Source: Bacteroidetes bacterium UBA4408
GTDB lineage: Bacteria; Bacteroidota; Bacteroidia; UBA4408
Length of the DNA: 34,947 nt
Direction: 5' to 3'
NCBI GenBank assembly: GCA_002389785.1
Contig: DGQS01000195.1
Location: forward strand, 1 to 34,947
The notes beneath the pieces are model-generated. The model did no database searches and had not been told where the DNA came from. It saw nothing but the letters and a program-made list of their open reading frames with translations. Shown in pieces: positions 26,523-34,910 of the stretch (its first letter is position 1; every line of letters begins with the position of its first letter). A program made the position numbers and the translations under genes.

Positions 26523-28493
26523 TTATTTAGAAGAAACTGCAATGATTTTAATCTTACGTGCTAATGCAGCTTGTGGGCTATAAATCGAAAGTCGAGTGTT
26601 TTGTAAGTCGTCGCTTTCGTTCGAATTTATCTCACCTATTTCCACTTCAGTAAACTCAATGGTTCCTTTAGTGTTTGGAGTATATTCAGGAGTAATTATG
26701 TACTTCGTAAGTTCGCCGTTTTTATAGTTTGCAAAATAATTCCGCAAGCAAGCAATTCGTCGGCGTGCCAAATTTTTGTTGTAATCGGTGGATGCAAGCG
26801 CACTGCAATAGCCTTTTAATGTTATTTTTACTTGTTCACCTTCGGGTACTATTCGAGACAACAATTCAGAAAACTTTTCAAGTTGCTGCATTCCAAATTC
26901 AATTGAATCTGTAAAAAGTGCTTCAATTTCTGCTGCAGCATCAGCCTTTTGTTCACCTCGAAGACCCTTTGTGTATTGGCTTTTATAAGGTTCAATTAAC
27001 TTAAGGTATTCATTAAAAGTTGATGCATAGGTTTTAGCAGTTGTGACTGACATTGTTTTACTATCAGGCTCATCGTTATCAAAATATAAGGTTAAAGGAA
27101 CCAATAACTTCAGTTCGTTAACAATCTTCAATACAGTATCTTTTTTAGTTTGAACAACAGCTGAAATAGTAACTGGCTTAACCGGAATCAGCTTGGGCAC
27201 ATCTTTAAAGGTGTAAATATCGTTACAACAAGACTGGAATGTATCAAAATAAGATCCTTCACGATTGGAGGAGAAATATGAAGTTGAATTGTTTGAATTG
27301 GATGAAAAATACAAATCGTTAAAAGATGAATTTATTGGATAGCCTAAGTTTTCCGGGCTAGTATAAATTCGATTTGCACGTTTGCACTTAAAAATATCAA
27401 ATCCACCAAACCCTTTGTGCCATTCGCTGCTGAAATAAAGTGTTTGGGATTCATTATCGAACCAAGGTGAAATTTCATTGTCCATAGAATTCACCAACTT
27501 ACCAAGATTATAAGGAATACCAAACACTCCGCTTGGAGATAATTTACAAGCCCAAAGATCCATTTTACCCTCTCCACCTTTGCGGTTGCTTGAAAAATAC
27601 AAAACTGTTCCAACTGAATCAACCTGTGCAATGCATGGGTGTGTACTTGAGTAATTGGGTTGATTAATGGTATCGTTTAATCTTTTTGCAGCTGACCATT
27701 TTCCATTTGAGTAATTTGTGACATAAATTGCACAACGATTTTCAAGTGGGCCTATGCTAACACAGCGTGTAAAATAGGCAGTAGTCCCGTCTTTGCTAAA
27801 GCTCAAATTTCCACTATTTACACCGGGAGCATTGAAAACAGAATCAGCGGGAACAAGCAGGTTGCCGGATAAATTTATTTGATAAATGGAAGTATGAGGA
27901 AGAGATTTTTTGTTTTTCTTAAGTACTTCTTTTGAACTTGAAAAGTACAAAGTGCAATCTCTCTCAACAGGAGCAAATTCACTGAAAGAGCTATTCACTA
28001 TACTGTCAAGTTGATACACACGAATGTTAGCAGGAGTCTTTTGTGCTTTAATTGCCCAATCGCAGGCATCGGCTTCAAGTTGTGATTTTAATGCTGTGTA
28101 GGTTCCTTTTTTCTTAAATCGTTTGTTGTACTTTTCGAATAGTTGCTTTGCTTCGTCATACTCACCAAGATTTTTTTGTACCATAGCCAACCAAAAAATG
28201 CATTCCGGAAAGCTAATGCCTCGATCGCGCTTATACAGTTTTGAATACGTTTCTTTTGCCTTAGTATAATCATTAAGGAGCCGAGAACACTCGGCATATT
28301 TATAAAGCACTTCTTTGTTCAACGAGTCCTCTTTTAAATAGCTGGCATAATTTAATGAGGCATTGTAAATATCGCCTAAAGCCGAATATTTATCACCTTC
28401 TTTGATGTATCGTTCATTGTTTTGACACGCAGCATTAAAACTATTTACTAGGAGAGAAAAGAAAACAAGAAAGCAAATGTGTAAATACCTCAT
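26523..28493 (-). CDS. PorE-like TPR / PD40 propeller / OmpA-like envelope protein
   Basis: 656 aa. It has a signal sequence (about residues 1-23; FNAAC could be a weak lipobox) and tetratricopeptide-like helices (about 28-140, YKYAECSRLLNDYTKAKETY and NLGEYDEAKQLFEKY). A PD40/WD40-type propeller (about 165-410) shows repeated YFSSxxxGG...DIWxxK-like blades. The C-terminal OmpA-like domain (about 460-656) contains TLYFDNDEPDS and GYCSALASTDYNKNLARRRI. This architecture is that of PorE, known in Porphyromonas to bind peptidoglycan and associate with PorP in the T9SS. The GHTD-type OmpA ligand position reads GYCS here. It follows the PorP-family gene after 1 nt, so coupling is certain. Whether it is the core PorE or an accessory paralogue cannot be told. 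Confidence 0.88.
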   Translation of the reverse strand: MRYLHICFLVFFSLLVNSFNAACQNNERYIKEGDKYSALGDIYNASLNYASYLKEDSLNKEVLYKYAECSRLLNDYTKAKETYSKLYKRDRGISFPECIFWLAMVQKNLGEYDEAKQLFEKYNKRFKKKGTYTALKSQLEADACDWAIKAQKTPANIRVYQLDSIVNSSFSEFAPVERDCTLYFSSSKEVLKKNKKSLPHTSIYQINLSGNLLVPADSVFNAPGVNSGNLSFSKDGTTAYFTRCVSIGPLENRCAIYVTNYSNGKWSAAKRLNDTINQPNYSSTHPCIAQVDSVGTVLYFSSNRKGGEGKMDLWACKLSPSGVFGIPYNLGKLVNSMDNEISPWFDNESQTLYFSSEWHKGFGGFDIFKCKRANRIYTSPENLGYPINSSFNDLYFSSNSNNSTSYFSSNREGSYFDTFQSCCNDIYTFKDVPKLIPVKPVTISAVVQTKKDTVLKIVNELKLLVPLTLYFDNDEPDSKTMSVTTAKTYASTFNEYLKLIEPYKSQYTKGLRGEQKADAAAEIEALFTDSIEFGMQQLEKFSELLSRIVPEGEQVKITLKGYCSALASTDYNKNLARRRIACLRNYFANYKNGELTKYIITPEYTPNTKGTIEFTEVEIGEINSNESDDLQNTRLSIYSPQAALARKIKIIAVSSK

Positions 28494-28494
28494 C

Positions 28495-29511
28495 TTACAA
28501 AAAAACCGGACAAATTACTTTAGCTTGATTTACCTTTATAAATCGCTTCATAATGTAAACTATGGAGAGTTCAATTCCTCCAAGTCTGTTGTTTGCATTT
28601 TTTAATGCGGACGTTGTAATGTCATAACTTAAACCAAATCGATAGTGGTTATAGTCCAGTTGAGCATTCACAATAAAAGCATCTTTTAATCGCATAAATG
28701 CACCCAGAGAAAAAGCTCTAGTTTTGTCGGATCTATTTTCAAAAATAAATCTTGCTTGAGATCCGGCTACAATTTCTTTTGCTTTGTTTTGCTCTTCAAA
28801 TAATATAACAGGAATAAGATCAAACGATTCAGACAAGTTGAATACAAAAGTGGCATGAGCAACGAATTTTGGATTTATTACTGCAGATTTGTCGGAAAAA
28901 AAACTGGTATTTTGAGCAAGAAAGTGGGCATAAGAAAATCCCAGAGTAGCATTGCTGTGTTGATTAATTTTTTGATAAAAACTCAATCCCGCGCAAAAAT
29001 CTAAATATTGAAGTTTCGTTCGGTTAAAATTTTCCCCATTTGCAATTGCCGAATTATAGGTACCGTCACTAAACTGATTATCGAAGGACAATTTGGATAA
29101 ATTTAAATTTTTTGAAACCAAAGAGGGTTGTATCCCTAAAGATAAAAATGAGCTTGAATCTTTGTTTAATTTCTTCAAATAGGCGAGTGAAATACCTGCT
29201 TGATTGGTGGTGTAGGAACCATCTCCAGCTTTGTCGTTAGTAAAAATTATACCTGTACATACATAATCATTTGTTAGCCCTAGAGGTAGTTTTCCATCAG
29301 CTGAAATAGCGTAAGTGCGATAAGGAACTGGTAAGGTTCTCCACTGATTTTTATGATTCGCAACAATTCTTAAATCACCATCAAATAGTCCGGAAAGCGC
29401 AGGATTAATATTTTGTGGTGAATTAAAAAACTGTGAAAAATGTTGATCTTGTGCTTGTGAGTGAAGCACAACTAAGCAAATCACAAATAACAGCCAACTT
29501 TTTTTCAACAT
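28495..29511 (-). CDS. PorP/SprF-family type IX secretion system outer-membrane protein
   Basis: 338 aa. A signal peptide (LKKSWLLFVICLVVLHSQAQ) is followed by the family start QDQHFSQFFNSPQNINPALSG and NHKNQWRTLPVPYRTYAIS. The rest is alternating beta-strands of a predicted outer-membrane barrel (for example SNATLGFSYAHFLAQ, SLGAFMRLKDAFIVNAQLDY). PorP/SprF proteins act with the T9SS. SprF is needed for secretion of the giant adhesin SprB in Flavobacterium johnsoniae, and many genomes carry several paralogues paired with adhesins. Here it is first in an operon with a PorE-like gene and diverges from a large repeat adhesin. A strong promoter match lies just upstream (29516-29545). Confidence 0.93.
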   Translation of the reverse strand: MLKKSWLLFVICLVVLHSQAQDQHFSQFFNSPQNINPALSGLFDGDLRIVANHKNQWRTLPVPYRTYAISADGKLPLGLTNDYVCTGIIFTNDKAGDGSYTTNQAGISLAYLKKLNKDSSSFLSLGIQPSLVSKNLNLSKLSFDNQFSDGTYNSAIANGENFNRTKLQYLDFCAGLSFYQKINQHSNATLGFSYAHFLAQNTSFFSDKSAVINPKFVAHATFVFNLSESFDLIPVILFEEQNKAKEIVAGSQARFIFENRSDKTRAFSLGAFMRLKDAFIVNAQLDYNHYRFGLSYDITTSALKNANNRLGGIELSIVYIMKRFIKVNQAKVICPVFL

Positions 29512-29959
29512 AAAACAAAGTTAAATTAAAAAACGAAATGCCAAAAAAACAGAAGCGCACGCTTTTCCTAAAAATGTAAATTGAATTTGTTCATTCTTTT
29601 ACTTATTGCATGAAACCTTTGTTAAATCTAGTAGAGTGAGTTGATTCGAGGAAATTAACACCGCTGTTTTCATAACTAGTTTTTTTTGATTTCAGTTTCA
29701 CTTGCGATTGTTTATATACTTGTTAAGTTAAAAAATTGAGTACGATTTGAAGATCATTTGAGCGCATTTCAGCCTGCAAAAAGGGCAATTTATCGAATGG
29801 GCTTTTTAGATTTCAACAGTCTGACCAAACTGCTTGTTAATTTTTTTTATAATGTCTAAACTTGTGGGAACTACCTTTTTAGATAAAAAATTGAATGTGA
29901 CCAATTCATAAAATTTAAATAATTCCAAAAAAATATTCACTAAGTAATTTAGTACCTGT
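29512..29959. other. 448-bp divergent intergenic region between the porP-like operon and the repeat adhesin
   Basis: No gene found. The left end holds the porP-like promoter. On the plus strand TACCTTTT (29872-29879) is a one-mismatch -7 element that could serve the adhesin gene, with a leader of about 75 nt. AAAAAG and CTTTTT arms near 29777-29805 could pair weakly. Confidence 0.55.
29516..29545 (-). promoter_or_regulatory. Predicted promoter of the PorP-like / PorE-like operon
   Basis: On the minus strand TTTG (29542-29545) and TAACTTTG (29516-29523) match the -33 and -7 consensus exactly with an 18-bp spacer. This is the best promoter match in the window. The -7 element ends 4 nt before the ATG at 29511, so the mRNA would be leaderless or nearly so. 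Confidence 0.55.
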
Positions 29960-32900
29960 ATGCATTTAAAATCTACGCTAAAACTTCACAATTCACTTTT
30001 CCTGCTCTGTGCTTTTGTGATTTACTCATTTTCTGCCTTTGGACAAATTTGTGGCTTACCCGGTTCAGATGGGCCTGCAACTCCAAGTGCTAATGTGAAT
30101 ACCTATTTTCCTTCGGCCGTTCCGGATTCAGTTGCAGTAGGAGCAACTTCTATCACATTGGGCGCCACAAGTGGTACATCAATCACTGCAGGAGATTTAG
30201 TTCTTATAATTCAAATGCAAGGGGTTCGCATCAATACTTCCAATAATAATTCATATGGAGATGGAGTAGCAGGAATTCCGGGGGCAGGTAATTCGACCAG
30301 TGGTACTGATTACATTGCCGGGAAATACGAATACGGGGTAGCTACCAACACTGTAACCGCTGCCGGGGGAACACTCAATTTACAGAACCCTTTAACAAAT
30401 TATTATGTAAGTAAAAATGCCAGCACATCTGCTGCTCCGCTTTATGGGAATTACAGATTTCAAGTAATTCGTGTACCTCAATATTCAAGTGTTACGCTAA
30501 CAGGAAACATTGCAGTTCAAGCTTGGGATGGTAACAAAGGTGGTGTGTTTGCAATGGATGTTTCTGGGAATATGAATTTTGCAGGATTTACCATTGATAT
30601 ATCAGGAAGAGGTTTTAGAGGAGGAGGAGGTCGACAGTTAGGCGGTGCAGCAGGAACAGCAAATACGGATTACCGAACACTTGCAACACAAAATACAAAT
30701 GGTTCAAAAGGGGAGGGAATTGCAGGAACTCCTAGATACCTAAATAATTCTGGAGCATTATTAGACAATGCCGTTGAAGGATATCCTTTAGGAAGTTATG
30801 GACGTGGTGCACCAGGGAACGCTGGTGGTGGTGGAACTGACGGAAATCCAACAAGCAACGATCAAAACTCTGGTGGTGGAGGTGGTGGAAATTTTAGCGC
30901 CGGTGGAAGAGGGGGAAATGCCTGGAACAATGCTCCTATACCCGGCGGCGACGGCGGAGCAGCATTTGTTTCGGTTGCAAATAGCAGAGTGGTTATGGGT
31001 GGTGGTGCCGGTGCAGGAACTTCAAATAATGGTACCGGAACACCGGGTTCGGGTTTTGCATCCAGTGGGGGAGCCGGAGGTGGGATCGTGATGTTGAGAA
31101 CGGGTTCAGTTTCAGGAACCGGGACTATTAATGCCGATGGTGTCGCACCCGGGATGACACCTTCAAACGATGCTAGTGGGGGGGGCGGAGCAGGAGGATC
31201 AGTGATATTTACTGCTGCAAATACAAGTGGCTTAGCAAATATTACCGTTACAGCTAGAGGTGGAAATGGCGGTTCTAATACCGGAGGTGGTGCCGACCAT
31301 GGACCTGGCGGTGGAGGTGGTGGAGGAGTAATTTATACCAATGGTACAATTGCAGCAGCTTCATCAACTGCTCAAGGTACTAATGGGGTTACTTTCTCAG
31401 GAAATGTATACGGTGCTCAAGCGAGTACTATTGGTTTTGCAAATTTTGATGCAAGCAACAATAATATTGGAAATAGCGTAAGTGGCTCAGCTTGTTTACC
31501 AGTATTGACTGTGACTAAATCCACATCAACGCCGGGACCAGTTGACCCTGCTACGAATGCATCCTATACCATAGTTGTATCCAACGCTTCTGGTGCCGGA
31601 ATCGCCACGGGAGTCACAATTACGGATAATTTACCTACACCAACAGCTGGTACAATTACATTTAATGGAACAAGCTCTGTAGTCCTAGGAGGTACCATTC
31701 CGGCAACACGACCAAGTACTACAAATCCAACCGTTGGGTCAACCAGTCCGGCATGGAGTTCATTTACAATACCGGGAGGAGCTTCAGTTACGTTAACTTT
31801 TACAGCAGCATATTCAGCATTGGTTAACAATGGATTATTTCAAAATCCTGCGAGTGTAACATTTACGGATCCAACAAGAACAGTAGGTAGTGCCACTGTA
31901 ACTCCCGGAGGAACCTATTCGGTTGGAGGTACTGTAGGTGGTTCTAATTATGATCCTACTTCATCGAGTAACGAGGATGTGAGAGTTTGTAATAGCGCTG
32001 ATGCCGGTCCTGATCAATCCCTAGGGCTTTGTGGGACCACTGCTACACTTGCTGCAAACAATCCGTCACCGGGTAATGGTCTTTGGACAGTTGTTTCAGG
32101 TATGGGAGGGAGTTTTAGTTCAGCATCCAATCCAACAGCAACCTTTACAGGTGTAGTAGGAACTAGTTATGTACTAAGATGGACTATAACCCCTGCGGCC
32201 CCATGTGTTACAACCTTTGATGATGTTGCAATAACTTTCAGTGTAGGAGCTCCTTCAACAGCATCAAATGCAGGTCCCGACCAATCTATTTGTGGTACAA
32301 GTGCAACGCTTGCAGCCAATACATCGGCCGGTCATACAGGATTATGGACCATTGTTTCCGGTGCAGGAGGATCCTTTGTGTCTAGTACAACCAACAATAC
32401 TACCTTTAATGGTACTGCCGGGGTTTCCTATGTGCTAAGATGGACGCTAACAAGAACACTTTCGGGATGTACATCTTCCGATGATGTTGTAATTGATCTA
32501 AGACAAAATCCTACAGTTGCGAATGCCGGGCCAGATCAAAGTGGAGCGTCATTATGTGGTTTAAGCGCATCTCTTGCAGGAAATACTCCAACCATTGGTA
32601 CAGGTACTTGGTCAATAATTTCTGGTACAGGTGGATCTATAGCCTCACCGAATTCACCCACTTCTACTTTTTCTGGGACTTCGGGAACTGCGTATACTTT
32701 GCGATGGACAATTTCTAATTCACCTTGTGCTAATTCAACAGACGACGTAGTTATCACTTTTCCACGAACCCCCGATGTTTCGGCGGCGGGTCCCGATCAA
32801 ACAAGACCATGCAGTGCTACAACAGCAACCTTGGCCGCAAATACACCCACAGCTCCAAACACAGGAGCCTGGACTGTAGTTTCAGGAACCGGAGGAAGCT

Positions 32901-34342
32901 TTTCATCATCGACAAGTCCGACTGCTACATTTACCGGAACAGCAGGGAGTACATATGTGTTGAGATGGACAATTTCAAGTTCAACCTGTGGAACATCCGC
33001 CGACGATGTTACAATCATTTTACCAAACACACCAACAGCAAATGCAGGACCGGATCAAACGACTGGATTGACCTGTTCAGTTACAACCTTAAGTTTAGCA
33101 GGAAATGTTCCTTCCGGATCAACCGGTTTATGGACTCTAGTGAGCGGAACAGGAGGCTCATTTGCGGATGCAACAGCGTATAATACTGTGTTCAATGGTG
33201 TTTCAGGAACGGCTTATGTGTTACAATGGACCTTGACAAATGCTTGTGGTTCAAGTTCAGATAATGTTAATATAACCTTTAACGCACAAGTAACTTCAAA
33301 TGCTGGTACTGATCAATTGAATGTTTGTGGGACTTCAACAACATTAGCTGCAACCAGCGCATCCCCCAAAACAGGAACCTGGTCAATAATTTCAGGTGCA
33401 GGAGGTTCTGTTACTTCTGTTAACAGCCCAACATCAACTTTCACTGGAACAGCCGGAACTTCTTATACTTTAAGATGGTCAATAAACAATAGTCCTTGTT
33501 TTAATAGTCAAGACGATGTTACAATTTCTTTTTCATCCTCATCTGTTACATCGAACGCAGGTCCTGATCAAACGGGTGCTGCAACATGTGGACTAACCTC
33601 AGTTACACTAGCGGCCAATAATCCTTCTCCCGGGACTGGGGCATGGACTATTATAAGTGGTACAGGGGGATCGTTTTCAAATGCAACAAGTCAAACGTCA
33701 ACCTTTAGTGGAACAGCCGGAACTGCATACACACTAAGGTGGACTGTTACCGGAGCTTGTGGTTCTGTTACCGATGATGTACTTATTACTTTTAATCAAA
33801 ATCCTAGTACTTCTAATGCTGGTACGCCTCAAACTATATGTTCAACAGGAAGTGCAACCTTAGCCGCAAATACACCTACAATTGGTACCGGCGCTTGGAC
33901 TATTTCTAGTGGTCCAAGTACTAGCGTAGCACAATTTAGCAGTACTACAAACCCTTCAGCTACATTTACTCCATCTGGTGGCGCCGGAAGCTATGTGTTG
34001 GTTTGGACAATAAGCAATAATCCATGTACTGCGTCTACTTCCAACGTAACGATTACCGTAAATGGAGCGCCTACCACCTCCAATGCGGGACCTGATCAAT
34101 CTCCTTGTGGAACCTCAGCAACATTAGCAGCCAATAATCCAACTACAGGAACAGGAGCGTGGACTATCGTGAGTGGAGTTGGTGGATCATTCGCGAATCC
34201 GGCGGTAAGAAATACAACTTTTACAGGTACTGCCGGAACCAGTTATACTTTGAGGTGGACAATTAGCAATGCTCCATGTACAGCTAGTTCTGATGATGTT
34301 GTAATTAATTTGAATGAGTTTCTGGAAATTGAATTATTATGA
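29960..34342 (+). CDS. Large secreted repeat adhesin-like protein without a recognisable sorting domain
   Basis: 1460 aa. A signal peptide (about residues 1-29, ending FSAFGQ) precedes a beta-rich region. A glycine-rich stretch follows (about 216-457, many GGGG runs), then a DUF11-like domain (about 515-675: LTVTKSTSTPGPVDPATNAS, GVTITDNLPTP), then nine tandem ~86-residue repeats (about 680-1450) with NAGPDQ, CG, TLAANxP, GxWTIxSGxGGSF, TFxGTAGTxYxLRWTI and DDVxI. The frame ends NEFLEIELL immediately after the DDVVI of repeat 9. Similar Bacteroidota proteins usually end in a gliding-motility-associated (type B) or type A T9SS domain; none is present here. It may be truncated, misassembled, or released by another route. 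It diverges from a PorP/PorE-like operon. Confidence 0.88.
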   Translation: MHLKSTLKLHNSLFLLCAFVIYSFSAFGQICGLPGSDGPATPSANVNTYFPSAVPDSVAVGATSITLGATSGTSITAGDLVLIIQMQGVRINTSNNNSYGDGVAGIPGAGNSTSGTDYIAGKYEYGVATNTVTAAGGTLNLQNPLTNYYVSKNASTSAAPLYGNYRFQVIRVPQYSSVTLTGNIAVQAWDGNKGGVFAMDVSGNMNFAGFTIDISGRGFRGGGGRQLGGAAGTANTDYRTLATQNTNGSKGEGIAGTPRYLNNSGALLDNAVEGYPLGSYGRGAPGNAGGGGTDGNPTSNDQNSGGGGGGNFSAGGRGGNAWNNAPIPGGDGGAAFVSVANSRVVMGGGAGAGTSNNGTGTPGSGFASSGGAGGGIVMLRTGSVSGTGTINADGVAPGMTPSNDASGGGGAGGSVIFTAANTSGLANITVTARGGNGGSNTGGGADHGPGGGGGGGVIYTNGTIAAASSTAQGTNGVTFSGNVYGAQASTIGFANFDASNNNIGNSVSGSACLPVLTVTKSTSTPGPVDPATNASYTIVVSNASGAGIATGVTITDNLPTPTAGTITFNGTSSVVLGGTIPATRPSTTNPTVGSTSPAWSSFTIPGGASVTLTFTAAYSALVNNGLFQNPASVTFTDPTRTVGSATVTPGGTYSVGGTVGGSNYDPTSSSNEDVRVCNSADAGPDQSLGLCGTTATLAANNPSPGNGLWTVVSGMGGSFSSASNPTATFTGVVGTSYVLRWTITPAAPCVTTFDDVAITFSVGAPSTASNAGPDQSICGTSATLAANTSAGHTGLWTIVSGAGGSFVSSTTNNTTFNGTAGVSYVLRWTLTRTLSGCTSSDDVVIDLRQNPTVANAGPDQSGASLCGLSASLAGNTPTIGTGTWSIISGTGGSIASPNSPTSTFSGTSGTAYTLRWTISNSPCANSTDDVVITFPRTPDVSAAGPDQTRPCSATTATLAANTPTAPNTGAWTVVSGTGGSFSSSTSPTATFTGTAGSTYVLRWTISSSTCGTSADDVTIILPNTPTANAGPDQTTGLTCSVTTLSLAGNVPSGSTGLWTLVSGTGGSFADATAYNTVFNGVSGTAYVLQWTLTNACGSSSDNVNITFNAQVTSNAGTDQLNVCGTSTTLAATSASPKTGTWSIISGAGGSVTSVNSPTSTFTGTAGTSYTLRWSINNSPCFNSQDDVTISFSSSSVTSNAGPDQTGAATCGLTSVTLAANNPSPGTGAWTIISGTGGSFSNATSQTSTFSGTAGTAYTLRWTVTGACGSVTDDVLITFNQNPSTSNAGTPQTICSTGSATLAANTPTIGTGAWTISSGPSTSVAQFSSTTNPSATFTPSGGAGSYVLVWTISNNPCTASTSNVTITVNGAPTTSNAGPDQSPCGTSATLAANNPTTGTGAWTIVSGVGGSFANPAVRNTTFTGTAGTSYTLRWTISNAPCTASSDDVVINLNEFLEIELL
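30607..31330 (+). repeat. Glycine-rich region of the adhesin (GGT/GGA/GGN-rich codons)
   Basis: About 240 residues dominated by Gly, Ala, Asn and Ser with clusters of GGGG, encoded by runs of ggtggtgg-type sequence. The DNA is far more GC-rich than neighbouring DNA. It resembles glycine-rich spacers of other Bacteroidota surface proteins. Single-frame and uninterrupted. Confidence 0.7.
31990..34312 (+). repeat. Nine tandem ~86-residue (~257-bp) repeats
   Basis: Repeat starts are marked by AGPDQ, AGTDQ or AGTPQ. Each unit contains a Cys near its start and, in most copies, one near its end (SPC, NAC or STC), and the core WTIxSGxGGSF...TFxGTAGTxYxLRWTI...DDVxI. Copies are clearly diverged, so this is an old array, not a fresh expansion. 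The fold is probably Ig-like (PKD/SprB-repeat type). Confidence 0.88.
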
Positions 34343-34891
34343 AGTCAAATAAAGACTCAAATCATTAAGCATTAATTTATTGATGAATTCTATTCCATAG
34401 TAACAAAATTTTTATGAATTTCCAACCTCTTCCTCCAATTTCAAATCATGGTTAAAATAATGAACGAAATCAAAAATCATTTTCCCGTAAGATTTAAAAA
34501 AAAATAATAACCAAATTTCTTTTTATTAAAAACTTTATTGAAGAATTGTGCTCAAATCCATCAATTAATTTCTCTTATCTAAGATAAATCCATACTCACC
34601 TAATTCATTGTATTCTTCAATGGATTTTACAAAAACCCTATTAAATAATTGAGACTCATTTTATTTATGATATTTCTTTAATTATTCACTTAAAAACATG
34701 GCCGCTTTCTCTACATATATATTGATACTTTAATTTTATATTTATTGATAGAGTAAACTTAATTCCATCATGGAACAATGTTCAAACAATCCAATCAATT
34801 TTTATAAGATAAATATTTAAAGTGATATTCTTTTAAATTCTAATTGATGAGTTATTTAGATCAATCTATATTAAAATTGAGAGTCTATTTA
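34343..34891. other. AT-rich stretch with no recognisable gene
   Basis: Hand counts of 60-base lines give about 20-27% G+C (34441-34500, 34501-34560, 34681-34740, 34741-34800), against 52% in a repeat-coding line (34141-34200). Other intergenic DNA here is similarly AT-rich (27% at 29701-29760). No frame of useful length is open on either strand, and no sorting-domain remnant (YPNP-like motif) was seen in any plus frame. A short palindrome TTATCT-A-AGATAA lies at 34575-34587. Confidence 0.6.
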
Positions 34892-34910
34892 TTAAATAGA
34901 TAATTCTCTC
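34879..34910 (-). terminator. Hairpin at the right edge, possible terminator
   Basis: TCTATTTA (34884-34891) and TAAATAGA (34893-34900) are perfect 8-bp arms with a 1-nt centre. GAGAG (34879-34883) and CTCTC (34906-34910) extend the stem past a 5-nt bulge. On the minus strand it is followed by AATTTTAATA, and it overlaps the stop of the possible gene entering from the right. Confidence 0.35.

Noticed and set aside
31564..33183. Several open frames antisense to or out of frame with the repeat adhesin (for example 31564-31830, 32797-33030 and 32809-33183)
   Set aside because: They arise from the biased, stop-poor composition of the repeat DNA and mirror its periodicity; no independent coding features.
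31990..34312. Regularly spaced repeats that could suggest a CRISPR array or other repeat locus
   Set aside because: The ~257-bp units are translated in one open frame, are diverged at DNA level, and encode a clear protein repeat; there are no short identical repeats with unique spacers.
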